Shown here: in pieces, positions 52,762-60,901 of the stretch
How the letters are laid out: the number at the start of each line of letters is the position of its first letter
Numbering within the stretch: the first letter of the stretch is position 1
NCBI GenBank assembly: GCA_036260935.1
Contig: DATALQ010000035.1
Location: 1 to 64,000, forward strand
Length of the DNA stretch: 64,000 nucleotides
DNA from: JAEYOM01 sp036260935
Lineage (GTDB): Bacteria; Bacillota; Clostridia; Acetivibrionales; DTU013
Direction of reading: 5' to 3'
The notes under the pieces: model-generated
Database searches by the model: none
What the model saw: only the letters and a program-made list of their open reading frames with translations
What the model was told of the DNA's origin: nothing
Translations under genes and position numbers: made by a program

Positions 52762-53481
52762 TCAGAAGCGCCCGTCGATACGGCCGATCAATTCCTCCAA
52801 CTCATTGAAATCCCTGACTCTGCGCTCGAGTTCGGCATGTTTTTCATACCGGTCGAGACATATCGTATACATTCCCAATTCCGCAGGTTTGACATAGTCG
52901 TTTATATAGTCATCGCCCACGAAAATGACCTCCTCGGGCTTGACTCCGGCCAGTTGCAGCGCCTTGCCGTAAATAGCGGGATGTGGTTTTCTGATACCTT
53001 CATCGACCGAAACAACTACAAATTCGAAATGCTTGCTAATATCCGTCAGTTCCAGCAGTTCCTGTATACCGTCCTTCACCATGAAATTCGAAACAACGCC
53101 TAGTTTGAATAGTCTTCCCAGTCTGGGGAGTACAGCCTTAACATCCTGCTTCAAGTAGCATACGGATTTATAATTCTTCCAATAATTCGTTCTAAGGCAG
53201 TCTGCGGCGGCCTCCATCCTATCATAACCGATATCAGGCTGGCTCAGTTTCAAAATATGCAGGAAACGCAGCTTCATTTCATAATCGGCATGCTCTGGCA
53301 GCTGGGACGCAAGCTCATGTTTTGAAAGGATGTAATACCTGTGGAACGTGTCGAAGTCCTCCCATAACTCTTCGCAGCCGGAGCCATCGAACGCCCAGGA
53401 GGCATATTCCCTCGAGCCGGGCAGTACGTGGAGGTCGACCAGTGTCTCCATGCAGTCGAAAAATATGTATTTGAAGCTCAT
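52762..53481 (-). CDS. HAD superfamily hydrolase
   Basis: The 239-residue HAD hydrolase has motif I KYIFFDCMETLVDLHV (nucleophile Asp with Cys-Met in place of the more usual Gly/Leu), motif II VVSNFMVKDG, the Lys in RKPHPAIYGKAL and motif IV VIFVGDDYINDYVKPAELGM. The helical cap follows motif I, as in the YjjG/haloacid dehalogenase subgroup. The substrate is unknown. It is a single gene, followed by an AT-rich hairpin (AAAGAAT ... near 52,697-52,725). Confidence 0.87.
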   Translation of the reverse strand: MSFKYIFFDCMETLVDLHVLPGSREYASWAFDGSGCEELWEDFDTFHRYYILSKHELASQLPEHADYEMKLRFLHILKLSQPDIGYDRMEAAADCLRTNYWKNYKSVCYLKQDVKAVLPRLGRLFKLGVVSNFMVKDGIQELLELTDISKHFEFVVVSVDEGIRKPHPAIYGKALQLAGVKPEEVIFVGDDYINDYVKPAELGMYTICLDRYEKHAELERRVRDFNELEELIGRIDGRF

Positions 53482-53638
53482 TCTTATGATCCTTTCGATT
53501 CAATGCCCGACTAATACTGATTTTTGAAATTTCTCGTTTCTGCATGCCTTGCCGTCGTAAGGCTTATGAATTATAATGTATCAGTCAGGCAAATATTATT
53601 TCAGTATTCCTCTAGATAAACAAAGCGGAGGTTGATTC

Positions 53639-53839
53639 ATGGGCACTGTAAAGGATTTTAAAAACATAACCGACTGGGACGAGCTGTTCGATATGACCAA
53701 CGAATACCTTACTTTCCTGCTCGAACAGCATCAGGTTACCCACGAACTCGTTATTAAAACTACATATGACATTATAAAGAACGCAGGCTACAATTATTCC
53801 ATCGACGACGTCGAGAAGGAATACTACAGCGGCTTTTAG
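53639..53839 (+). CDS. Small acidic protein, function unknown
   Basis: The 66-residue soluble protein is helical and acidic (MGTVKDFKNITDWDELFDMTNEYL). It has no motif I recognise. It is supported by GGAGG 7 nt before the ATG, a coherent composition and a gap free of other features. It lies between a HAD hydrolase and a tautomerase gene, divergent from the first and convergent with the second. Confidence 0.65.
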   Translation: MGTVKDFKNITDWDELFDMTNEYLTFLLEQHQVTHELVIKTTYDIIKNAGYNYSIDDVEKEYYSGF

Positions 53840-53876
53840 GCAGCTTTGCCCTTGGCCTTTACCGGCGTCACGGCAC

Positions 53877-54110
53877 TTATTTGCCCGGTGTGTAACCCGG
53901 CTTTTTGTACAGTGTTTCGGACTTGCCTATGATATCGGGTTCATACACCTCTTTATCCCAATTTTCAGTTTCGAACTCCTCTATTGCGATCGAAACGGAG
54001 CTTTCATTTACTGAAAGGCTTTCAGTAATAGCCTTTGTGACCTTTTCGGCCATATCCTTTTTCAGAGCTTCGCTTCTGCCCTTATACATTTTCACTATTA
54101 CGTGCGGCAT
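53877..54110 (-). CDS. 4-oxalocrotonate tautomerase-like protein
   Basis: The 77-residue protein has the tautomerase pattern. Pro follows the initiator Met and would become the catalytic N-terminal base (MPHVIVKMYKGRSEALKKDMAEKV). The middle holds VSIAIEEFETENW and the end YKKPGYTPGK. It resembles the PptA type. These hexameric or dimeric enzymes shift double bonds in small keto acids; the substrate here is unknown. Confidence 0.85.
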   Translation of the reverse strand: MPHVIVKMYKGRSEALKKDMAEKVTKAITESLSVNESSVSIAIEEFETENWDKEVYEPDIIGKSETLYKKPGYTPGK

Positions 54111-54259
54111 AATTTCTACCTTCCAAGCGAATTTGCACTAATTATACCATTATGCGGAGTCAATTGAACAGTGCCGGAACATTTGTATATTACTGACATT
54201 AATGCGTCCATGCCGGGCGCACAAATAAAAAACCACCCGAACTTTATCAGGTGGTCTTC

Positions 54260-54335
54260 TGGAGCCAACTGCCGGATTCGAACCGGCGACCTGCGCATTA
54301 CGAATGCGCTGCTCTACCGACTGAGCCAAGTTGGC
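54260..54335 (-). tRNA. tRNA-Thr (CGT anticodon)
   Basis: A complete cloverleaf can be drawn on the minus strand: acceptor GCCAACT/AGTTGGC, D-stem GCTC/GAGC, anticodon stem GCGCA/TGCGC with loop TTCGTAA, T-arm GCCGG-TTCGAAT-CCGGC, then a discriminator T and an encoded CCA. The anticodon CGT (plus-strand ACG at 54300-54302) reads the Thr codon ACG. Confidence 0.96.
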
Positions 54336-54445
54336 ACTGTTTAAATACGCAAAAAGAATTATACTCTATAACACAAAAAAACACAAGAGTTCTTTGTAAA
54401 TCATAGACTATAAGATTTTGCTACTTTTAGAGATTATTATTATTG

Positions 54446-54474
54446 TTGAAATTATTACAATTATTGTATAAAAT
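54446..54474 (+). promoter_or_regulatory. Promoter of the decayed TPR gene
   Basis: TTGAAA (54446-54451), a 17-nt spacer and TAAAAT (54469-54474). The same TAAAATGTTAAAG block and spacing recur before the intact copy (56418-56446), so both came from one duplicated promoter. Confidence 0.6.
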
Positions 54475-54511
54475 GTTAAAGAATTATTAATGTTTTTCAG
54501 GGGGGGTAATT

Positions 54512-55142
54512 ATAGATAAAGGTGATAATTTACTCGAGAATCCTGTAGACCAGAAATCAGCCTCCGATATACCCGAAGGATCAACTAAGGATCCCTCCCA
54601 AAATGATACTGAGCCAGCGGGGAATGAAAGTAATTTAACAGGGAACGAAAACAGTTCGACAGGGAACGAAACTGATACTGCCCAAACAGCAGAGGATGAA
54701 TCAGTATGCATAAACTGCGCCAAAAATCCTGTCGTTGAAGGTTATAAAATTCCACTTTGTCATGAGTGCCACCGCCGTTACATAAATTACCTCATACGCA
54801 GATGGATAAAGGTATTCTCTACTGTCGTTCTCGTTGTAATGACCTGTTTGCTGATATCCTTCCTAATAGATTTTGATGGCGGTAATGCTCACAAACGTGG
54901 TAATAGAGCTGAAAATCAGCACATGCACGTAACTGCAGACGGACAATATGAGACAGTCGTAAGCATCTTCCCTAATTCTTTTATTGGCTGGGGCAATCTT
55001 TTATAGCTCGCGTGAAGAACAATCAGATTTGCGGGGCACAGGAAGCATTCAGCATGATCGAGGGAGAGAAAAGCTCCAACGACGAGGAATACAGGATCGT
55101 TGACGAGACAAACACGGACATCGACGACACTATTGGCTACAG
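54512..55142 (+). pseudogene. Decayed zinc-ribbon/TPR gene (paralogue of 56482)
   Basis: The reading matches the gene at 56482 through its acidic start, the zinc ribbon (CINCAKNP ... CHECHRR), the membrane helix and the NSFIGWG segment. It is damaged in several ways. The start codon ATG is ATA behind an intact GGGGGGG. One base is lost near 55006, giving TAG at 55004-55006 and a frame change. About 85 codons of TPR are missing between IDDT and YRQTGN. After that point (about 55,190) the sequence turns into an unrelated BNR-like domain. Similarity in the flanking promoter shows a recent duplication. Confidence 0.85.
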
Positions 55143-56346
55143 GCAGACAGGCAATTCCGATGAAGCCTTGACTGAGATTGTGAAGAAAAAGTATTCTGGC
55201 AACCTCATTCCATGGACACCTATTAGTCATAAATATTGGTATGAATCAACACTGATCGGTATAAGCCAGACCTCGGCTTTTGACAATACCGCTAATCGCA
55301 TATCCTCCATACTGACACGCAGAAGAACATCATCCCAGTATGCTGATGAATCAATTGACGGAGGAAACACCTTCAGAGATTGTTATGTCAATGCAAACTG
55401 GTATTATGCATCCTTCGGCTATCTCTGCCGTGCAAATGGTGAACGTCATGTGTTCGGTAATCAGACAGGTGGAGTTGGTAACTGTATAGGCATATTCAGT
55501 TCTGCATGGACTTTATTGGCAGCTGTCGCTCGCCCTGCCGAGACTGACGGTACGCTGGTCACCAATATGATGGGCTTTAATTGGGACGAAGCGGCAACGG
55601 GTACTATAATAATTGCCCATTATAATATAGACACATGTCAGAATAGCAGCTTGTGGAGATCAACAGACGGCGGCAGAACTTATACAAAATGTCTATCAAA
55701 GAGAGCGAAAGGCAATGTATCTCCTGAGATCAGGCATTGGCATGATATCCAATGTGACCCGTATACTGGCTATTGGTGGGCGGCATCCGGGGATAGTGAT
55801 GCTGAGTCGATGATCGTTATTAGTGCCGATGATGGTGCTACATGGATAGAAGCATACCATGGTGGCAATGCGCGTGTTATAAACTTCGTATTTACTGCAA
55901 CTAAGGTATACTGGGGAACAGAAGATAACGCACAAAGAGCCGGTAATTTCTGTATATATACCAAGCCCGCAGGCGCGCCGGTGCCAATTACAGATGCCGA
56001 CCTTACCGCTATTGAATATCCCAATATAATCGCAAATACTGCGTTGTCTCCGTACGGCATACTCATTTATGGGCGTATGGAAAACACCGTTGTTAAGGGC
56101 GATAAGAACAATATTTACGTTGGCATCTACGACTTTTATACGCAGAAAATCCACTATGTATTGAAGATGCCGGTTACTACAGGCGGTACAAGGGGCTTCG
56201 GATTCTACAATCCGATTTACCCGATAGCAGGAAAGTATCTCGTAAATATCTGCAATTCACATAATTTCCCGGTAGTATCAACACTTTACGATGTGACAAA
56301 AACGCCGGGGATATTCGAGTTGCAGCTTAAACGTAACATTCCGTAG
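55012..56346 (+). CDS. Chimeric ORF: TPR remnant joined to a BNR/sialidase-like domain
   Basis: This 444-codon frame starts at a GTG inside the decayed TPR gene. Residues ~1-60 are the TPR remnant (KNNQICGAQEAFSMIEGE ... GYRQTGNSDEALTEIV). From KKYSGNLIPW on it is a different protein. It has SLWRSTDGGRTYTKCLSK and IVISADDGATWIEAYHGG, two Asp-box-like (S-x-D-G-G-x-T-W) turns of a beta-propeller, as in sialidase-like and phage/tail-associated proteins. The codon use is regular and the domain is open to its end, so the fusion may still be read. No signal peptide or promoter of its own is visible. The origin is probably insertion of a foreign fragment, perhaps from a phage. Confidence 0.6.
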   Translation: MKNNQICGAQEAFSMIEGEKSSNDEEYRIVDETNTDIDDTIGYRQTGNSDEALTEIVKKKYSGNLIPWTPISHKYWYESTLIGISQTSAFDNTANRISSILTRRRTSSQYADESIDGGNTFRDCYVNANWYYASFGYLCRANGERHVFGNQTGGVGNCIGIFSSAWTLLAAVARPAETDGTLVTNMMGFNWDEAATGTIIIAHYNIDTCQNSSLWRSTDGGRTYTKCLSKRAKGNVSPEIRHWHDIQCDPYTGYWWAASGDSDAESMIVISADDGATWIEAYHGGNARVINFVFTATKVYWGTEDNAQRAGNFCIYTKPAGAPVPITDADLTAIEYPNIIANTALSPYGILIYGRMENTVVKGDKNNIYVGIYDFYTQKIHYVLKMPVTTGGTRGFGFYNPIYPIAGKYLVNICNSHNFPVVSTLYDVTKTPGIFELQLKRNIP

Positions 56347-56417
56347 CCGCGCACTTGGTATCTATTGTTAATGATATTTTGCTAAGATTTTGTTACTTTG
56401 TAAGATTACTAAAAATG

Positions 56418-56446
56418 TTGTAACCGATGCAAATATTGTATAAAAT
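56418..56446 (+). promoter_or_regulatory. Promoter of the intact zinc-ribbon/TPR gene
   Basis: TTGTAA (56418-56423), a 17-nt spacer and TAAAAT (56441-56446), with the same downstream block as the copy at 54446. A ribosome binding site GGGGG precedes the ATG at 56482. Confidence 0.6.
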
Positions 56447-56481
56447 GTTAAAGGATTATTAATGCTTTACAGGGGGTAATT

Positions 56482-57663
56482 ATGGATAAAGATGATAATT
56501 TACTAGAAGATCCTGTAGACCAGAAGTCAGACTCCGAAATATCCGAAGAATCAAGTAAGGATCCCTCCAAAAATGATACTGATCCAACCGGAAACGAAAA
56601 CAACTCATCCGAAACTGAAACTGATACTGATACTGCACAAATAGCAGATGATGAATCAGTGTGCAGAAACTGCGGCAAAACGCCTGTAGTTGAAGGTTAT
56701 TCGATTCCTCTTTGCAGAGAATGCCGCAGCCATTACATTAATTACCCCATACCCAGATGGATAAAGGTATTTGCTACTGTCGTTCTCGCTGTAATGACCT
56801 ATTCGCTGGTATCCTTTCCGAAATCTCTTGAGGGCGGTATTGCCTACGAACGCGGTAACAGAGCTGAAAGTCAGCACATGTACATGACTGCAGCCAATCA
56901 ATATGAGAAAGTCGTAAACATCTTCCCTAATTCTTTCATTGGCTGGGGAAAGTTGTTTGTAACACGTATAAAGAACAATCAATTTTCCGAGGCTGAAGAA
57001 GCCTTCAGCATGATCAAGGGCAAGGAAAGCTCTAACGACGACGAAGTCAGGATAATAGAGGAAGCTAATATAGCCATCGATAGTCTTGATTATTATTATA
57101 ATGTCAGTGAAGAACTTAACAACCTTGTATCTCGCCAGACTAATACCCCACCCGAAGAATTCGCCAGGGAATTGTCCGACTACACTGTAAGAAACCCGAA
57201 TGATTACTTGGGGCAATATCTTCTCGGAAACATGCTTTTCGATGCCAAAAGTTATGAAGAAGCCAAATCAGCCTATCTTAAAGCCATAGATCTCTGTCCG
57301 CAGGTCGATGAGTTTCATTTGGGTGCAGCAGCCGCCTACAGACAGACAGGTAATTTTGACAAGGCACTGGCAGAATGTAATTTGGTATTGGCGGAAAATG
57401 CCGAGTTTGTCGATGCTCACGCCTCTTTGGCAAAAATATACCTGAAGCAGCATAAGTATGACGAAGCGCTGAAATCAGCTCAAAAAGCCTTTGAGCTTAA
57501 CAACGCCAATCCAAACGCCGCAGGCACCCTTGCCGTAGCTTACCATTACAATAATATGACGGATGATATGAGCGAGACTCTCGATATACTCAAGGGGCTC
57601 GATCAGGATTATTATAACCGTACAAAGGAAATAACAGATGGCAATTCCGATTTGTATGATTAA
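56482..57663 (+). CDS. Zinc-ribbon membrane protein with TPR domain
   Basis: The 393-residue protein has an acidic, disordered start (residues 1-58, rich in Asp/Glu/Ser/Asn) and a four-Cys zinc ribbon (CRNCGKTP ... CRECRSH, 60-85). One membrane helix follows (about 96-112), then a C-terminal helical domain. In that domain, repeats from about 225 on (NPNDYLGQYLLGNMLFDAKSYEEAKSAYLKAIDLCP and similar at residues ~225-350) are tetratricopeptide repeats. TPR domains hold protein partners. It starts a three-gene unit with a small metalloprotease (14-nt gap) and a shorter TPR paralogue. I know no named family with this layout. Confidence 0.82.
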   Translation: MDKDDNLLEDPVDQKSDSEISEESSKDPSKNDTDPTGNENNSSETETDTDTAQIADDESVCRNCGKTPVVEGYSIPLCRECRSHYINYPIPRWIKVFATVVLAVMTYSLVSFPKSLEGGIAYERGNRAESQHMYMTAANQYEKVVNIFPNSFIGWGKLFVTRIKNNQFSEAEEAFSMIKGKESSNDDEVRIIEEANIAIDSLDYYYNVSEELNNLVSRQTNTPPEEFARELSDYTVRNPNDYLGQYLLGNMLFDAKSYEEAKSAYLKAIDLCPQVDEFHLGAAAAYRQTGNFDKALAECNLVLAENAEFVDAHASLAKIYLKQHKYDEALKSAQKAFELNNANPNAAGTLAVAYHYNNMTDDMSETLDILKGLDQDYYNRTKEITDGNSDLYD

Positions 57664-57677
57664 GGAGGAGAATTAAA

Positions 57678-58208
57678 ATGATACCTGGTTTTATTATATC
57701 TATCCTTACGTTTCCTGGAGTTATAGTGCATGAACTGGCCCACCAGTTGTTCTGCCGGCTGTGCAAAATTGCCGTTATTGAAGTATGCTACTTCAGGCTG
57801 GGCAACCCTGCCGGCTATGTACGGCATGAAATACCAGCCAAGGCATCGCAGAACATTCTGATAGGAATAGGGCCGTTCTTTGTAAATACAGTCGTAGGAG
57901 CGCTAATCTGCATGCCTGCTGCCATACAAATCATAAAATTCCACGATTATTCCAACCCATTGTATCTCCTGCTGGCCTGGCTCGGTATATCCATAGCGAT
58001 GCACTCTTTTCCAAGCACGGGTGACGCAAAATCCATATGGAACTCCATCTGGAGCAAGGAAACCGGAGTCCTTGCAAAAATAGTCGGTACGCCTGTCGTA
58101 GGGCTGATATATATTTGCGCAATAGGCTCGGTAGTGTGGCTCGATCTGATATATGGCGCAGCTGTGGCAATGTTCCTGCCCAATCTATTGATTTCGATAT
58201 TTGCTTAG
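57678..58208 (+). CDS. Small HELAH intramembrane metalloprotease
   Basis: The 176-residue protein has about four membrane helices. The zinc motif VIVHELAHQLFCRL (HELAH, residues 18-22) sits in the first helix. A later segment HSFPSTGDAKSIW offers an Asp as third ligand where S2P proteases have NPDG. Such proteins are grouped with M50 or DUF3267-type metalloproteases. It lies between the two TPR membrane protein genes, with AAGGAGG before its ATG. Cleavage of a TPR partner or another membrane protein is a reasonable guess, unproven. Confidence 0.82.
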   Translation: MIPGFIISILTFPGVIVHELAHQLFCRLCKIAVIEVCYFRLGNPAGYVRHEIPAKASQNILIGIGPFFVNTVVGALICMPAAIQIIKFHDYSNPLYLLLAWLGISIAMHSFPSTGDAKSIWNSIWSKETGVLAKIVGTPVVGLIYICAIGSVVWLDLIYGAAVAMFLPNLLISIFA

Positions 58209-58272
58209 GAGTTCATAGTAATGTAAATAATGCCAGGGTTACACCGGAAATACGTATTGACTGAGGTTGGTT

Positions 58273-59256
58273 ATGGACAATAGTGAGCATGAGGCTACAG
58301 GTATTGAAGAAGTAAACATTGAAGAAAAAGCTGTAGATATATTTCCGGTAACTGACCCTAAAATACCGTTATGGATTAAGGTATTTGTAATTATAATTGT
58401 CGCAGTTATGACCTTCTCCCTCATCTCCTCACCAAAACCACTCAAGGCCGCATTCGCCTTTGAAAATGGAATTAGAGCTGAGAGGCAGCATAAGTATATA
58501 ACGGCTGCAAATGAGTATAAGAAAGTCGTAGATATATTTCCGAACTCGGTTGTAGGTTGGGGTAAACTATATATTGCATGCTTTAAAAATAAGCAATACG
58601 ACGCAGCTGATCTAGCTTATAGCAAGATCGCGGACAAGCTGAAGCCCTATGGGGGAATCAGCGATGAAATACAAATCGCAGTAGTATACTATGATTCCAA
58701 ACAAGAAATAAATGTAATTACGTCTGCAATGTCCAGAATAAAGCCAGTGGATTTTTTAGAAAAAGTTTCTGATTACGTCAGGCGAAACCCTGATGATTAT
58801 TGGGGTCAATACTCACTCGGAGCCGCATATTTAAATCTGGAACAATATGATGAAGCTAAAATTGCTTATTTGAACGCTATCAAACTATGCCCTTATATCG
58901 ATGATTTTCATATGGCTCTCGCTACTACATACAATCAACTTGGCGAATATGGCAAGGCTATTAATGAGTGCAATATCGTACTTGAAAAAAATTGTGAATT
59001 GCCGGATGCTTATTCAATATTAGCAGAAACATATCTTATGCAGCATAAGTATGATAAAGCACTGCAGTCGGCCAAACAAGCCTTTGAGTTTGATAATGGC
59101 AATTCCAATGCCGTAGGTATCCTCACTGTTGCATACTATTATAACAATATGACGGATGAAATGAATGAAACATTAACTCTACTCAAGAAAATTGATCAGG
59201 AATATTATTACGGTATTAAAGACATAACAGAAGGCAAATCAACATTATACGATTAA
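58273..59256 (+). CDS. Membrane TPR protein, paralogue lacking the zinc ribbon
   Basis: The 327-residue protein resembles the one at 56482 from the membrane helix to the end: PLWIKVFVIIIVAVMTFSLISSPK, FENGIRAERQHKYITAANEYKKVVDIFPNSVVGWGKL (residues ~62-98) and repeated NPDDYWGQYSLGAAYLNLEQYDEAK. The N terminus is short and acidic, and the four Cys are gone. It ends in the same Y-D pattern (TLYD). The ATG at 58273 has GAGG 6 nt upstream. A gene pair with different N-termini suggests that one partner senses or binds metal or nucleic acid and the other does not. Confidence 0.8.
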   Translation: MDNSEHEATGIEEVNIEEKAVDIFPVTDPKIPLWIKVFVIIIVAVMTFSLISSPKPLKAAFAFENGIRAERQHKYITAANEYKKVVDIFPNSVVGWGKLYIACFKNKQYDAADLAYSKIADKLKPYGGISDEIQIAVVYYDSKQEINVITSAMSRIKPVDFLEKVSDYVRRNPDDYWGQYSLGAAYLNLEQYDEAKIAYLNAIKLCPYIDDFHMALATTYNQLGEYGKAINECNIVLEKNCELPDAYSILAETYLMQHKYDKALQSAKQAFEFDNGNSNAVGILTVAYYYNNMTDEMNETLTLLKKIDQEYYYGIKDITEGKSTLYD

Positions 59257-59279
59257 TAGCGTTTATATTTTCCCTTTTT

Positions 59280-60590
59280 TCATTCACCCACCAGCCGCCT
59301 GGAAATGGCAGCAGCCTCGTATTTGACCCTTTCCTCGTCTATCGTCTTAAGCTCGCGGTGTTCCATCAGTATATTACCGTCTACGATAACCGTATCGACA
59401 TCGCTGCCCTGCGCCGAATAAACAACAGCCGAAAACGGGTCATTCATAGGTACAAGGTGCGGCTTATCCGTATCGAGCAGAACAAGATCAGCCTTCATGC
59501 CGGGCGAAAGAACGCCTGCCTCTCCACCGAAGCCCAACGCGCGTGCTCCGTTGGCAGTGGCCATCATGAAAGCCTGACGTGCATTCACAAGTTCCGGGTC
59601 TTGACTGAGACCCTTGTGAATCAGCGCCGCAAGATGCATTTCTTCAAACATGTTAAGATTGTTGTTGCTGGCGGCGCCATCGGTCCCCAATGCAACATTT
59701 ACCCCTGCCTTAAGCATTTCCGGCACTGGAGATATACCGCTGCCTAGCTTCAAATTGCTGGTGGGGTTATGCGCAGCATTAACCTCGTATTTTTTAAGCA
59801 AGCCTATATCTTCCCCGGAAACGTGCACCAGATGCGCTCCTATCACGGGCACATCGAATATTCCCGTATCTGCGCAAATCTCAACGGGCGAAATGTTGTA
59901 CTGTTCGAAGCTGTCCTTCCGCTCCTTTGCCGTTTCGAGCAGATGAATGTGAATACCCGTACCCAGTTTTTTAGCCAGGTCCGATGCCCTTTTAAGCGAT
60001 TCCCGGTCAAACAGATAGGTTGAATGCACCTCGATATATACTTTTATCCTGCCGTTGGCAGAGCCATTCCATTTTCTGTAGTATTTCTCACACTCGTCAA
60101 AAACGTCCGCTGCTTTGAGCTCACCGTCTGAATGAAATTCAAGCGGGCTCCTTGACATATTCGCCCTGATGCCTGCTTCCGAAACGGCTTTGGCAGCCGA
60201 ATCCATATGAAGATACATATCGGCGATCGCAGTTGTGCCGCTCTTGATCATCTCGGCCGCCCCCAGCAAGGTTCCCGTGTAAACATCGTCATCGGTGAGG
60301 CGGTCCTCCATGGGAAATATCCTGTTGAAAAGCCATTCATGCAGCGGAAGATCGTCCGCCGCATTGCGCATCAGCGTCATTGCGCAGTGGGTATGTGCAT
60401 TCACAAAGCCCGGCGTGGCAAGCTTATGCCTGCCGCTGATCCTTTTTTCCGGCTTGAAATCATCGGGTACGTGACCGGAAGGCGCTATAAACAAGATTAT
60501 GCCGTCAGCTATTCCGATATCGGCTTCCCTCATATATTCGTTTTCCTGGTCTGCAGTTAAAATATCGATGTTTTCAATAAGAATGTTCAT
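59280..60590 (-). CDS. mtaD: Amidohydrolase, S-adenosylhomocysteine/5-methylthioadenosine deaminase type
   Basis: The 436-residue metallohydrolase of the ATZ/TRZ subfamily has VTPGFVNAHTHCAMTL-like TPGFVNAHTHCAMTLMRN with the metal-binding HxH, DLPLHEWL, IHLLETAKE, IGAHLVHV, HNPTSNLKLGSG and the Asp in VALGTDGAASNNNLNM. The family deaminates SAH or MTA (some members use other aminopurines). SAH as substrate is supported by the position downstream of ahcY on the same strand. A 311-bp gap with a hairpin separates the two. Confidence 0.85.
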   Translation of the reverse strand: MNILIENIDILTADQENEYMREADIGIADGIILFIAPSGHVPDDFKPEKRISGRHKLATPGFVNAHTHCAMTLMRNAADDLPLHEWLFNRIFPMEDRLTDDDVYTGTLLGAAEMIKSGTTAIADMYLHMDSAAKAVSEAGIRANMSRSPLEFHSDGELKAADVFDECEKYYRKWNGSANGRIKVYIEVHSTYLFDRESLKRASDLAKKLGTGIHIHLLETAKERKDSFEQYNISPVEICADTGIFDVPVIGAHLVHVSGEDIGLLKKYEVNAAHNPTSNLKLGSGISPVPEMLKAGVNVALGTDGAASNNNLNMFEEMHLAALIHKGLSQDPELVNARQAFMMATANGARALGFGGEAGVLSPGMKADLVLLDTDKPHLVPMNDPFSAVVYSAQGSDVDTVIVDGNILMEHRELKTIDEERVKYEAAAISRRLVGE

Positions 60591-60901
60591 CCCGTATCTC
60601 CCTCTTCATGATTTGGTGCAGGCAATCAAACCCGCCGGAAACCGGCATATAATAATATTTTCACCGTTCGCTAATAATATATTAACACTTTTCTCCAGCA
60701 ATTACCTTGATCCGTTTATCGGACCATGTAACAAACCGCCCCCTGTCTTTTTTGACAGAGGGCAGTCCATATACCATGGTAGGGCGTATGTTGACCAGTT
60801 GATGTTTTTTGGCCGACGCAACTGGAACAGCCGTGTTACCTATACTGCCGCGGCCATGTAACCTGTACTGCCGTCTTCCTTAAGCTTCCGGCCACGTCCG
60901 A
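60591..60901. other. Intergenic gap between ahcY and mtaD
   Basis: The gap holds an inverted repeat GCCCTCTGTC, A6 and GACAGGGGGC (about 60,738-60,768). It forms a strong hairpin on the minus strand but has only a weak T tail (GGTTTGTTAC). A second, less regular GC-rich stretch follows ahcY (60,800-60,900). I see no convincing gene or known riboswitch. It may contain a promoter for mtaD in the AT-rich part near 60,640-60,700. Confidence 0.4.
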
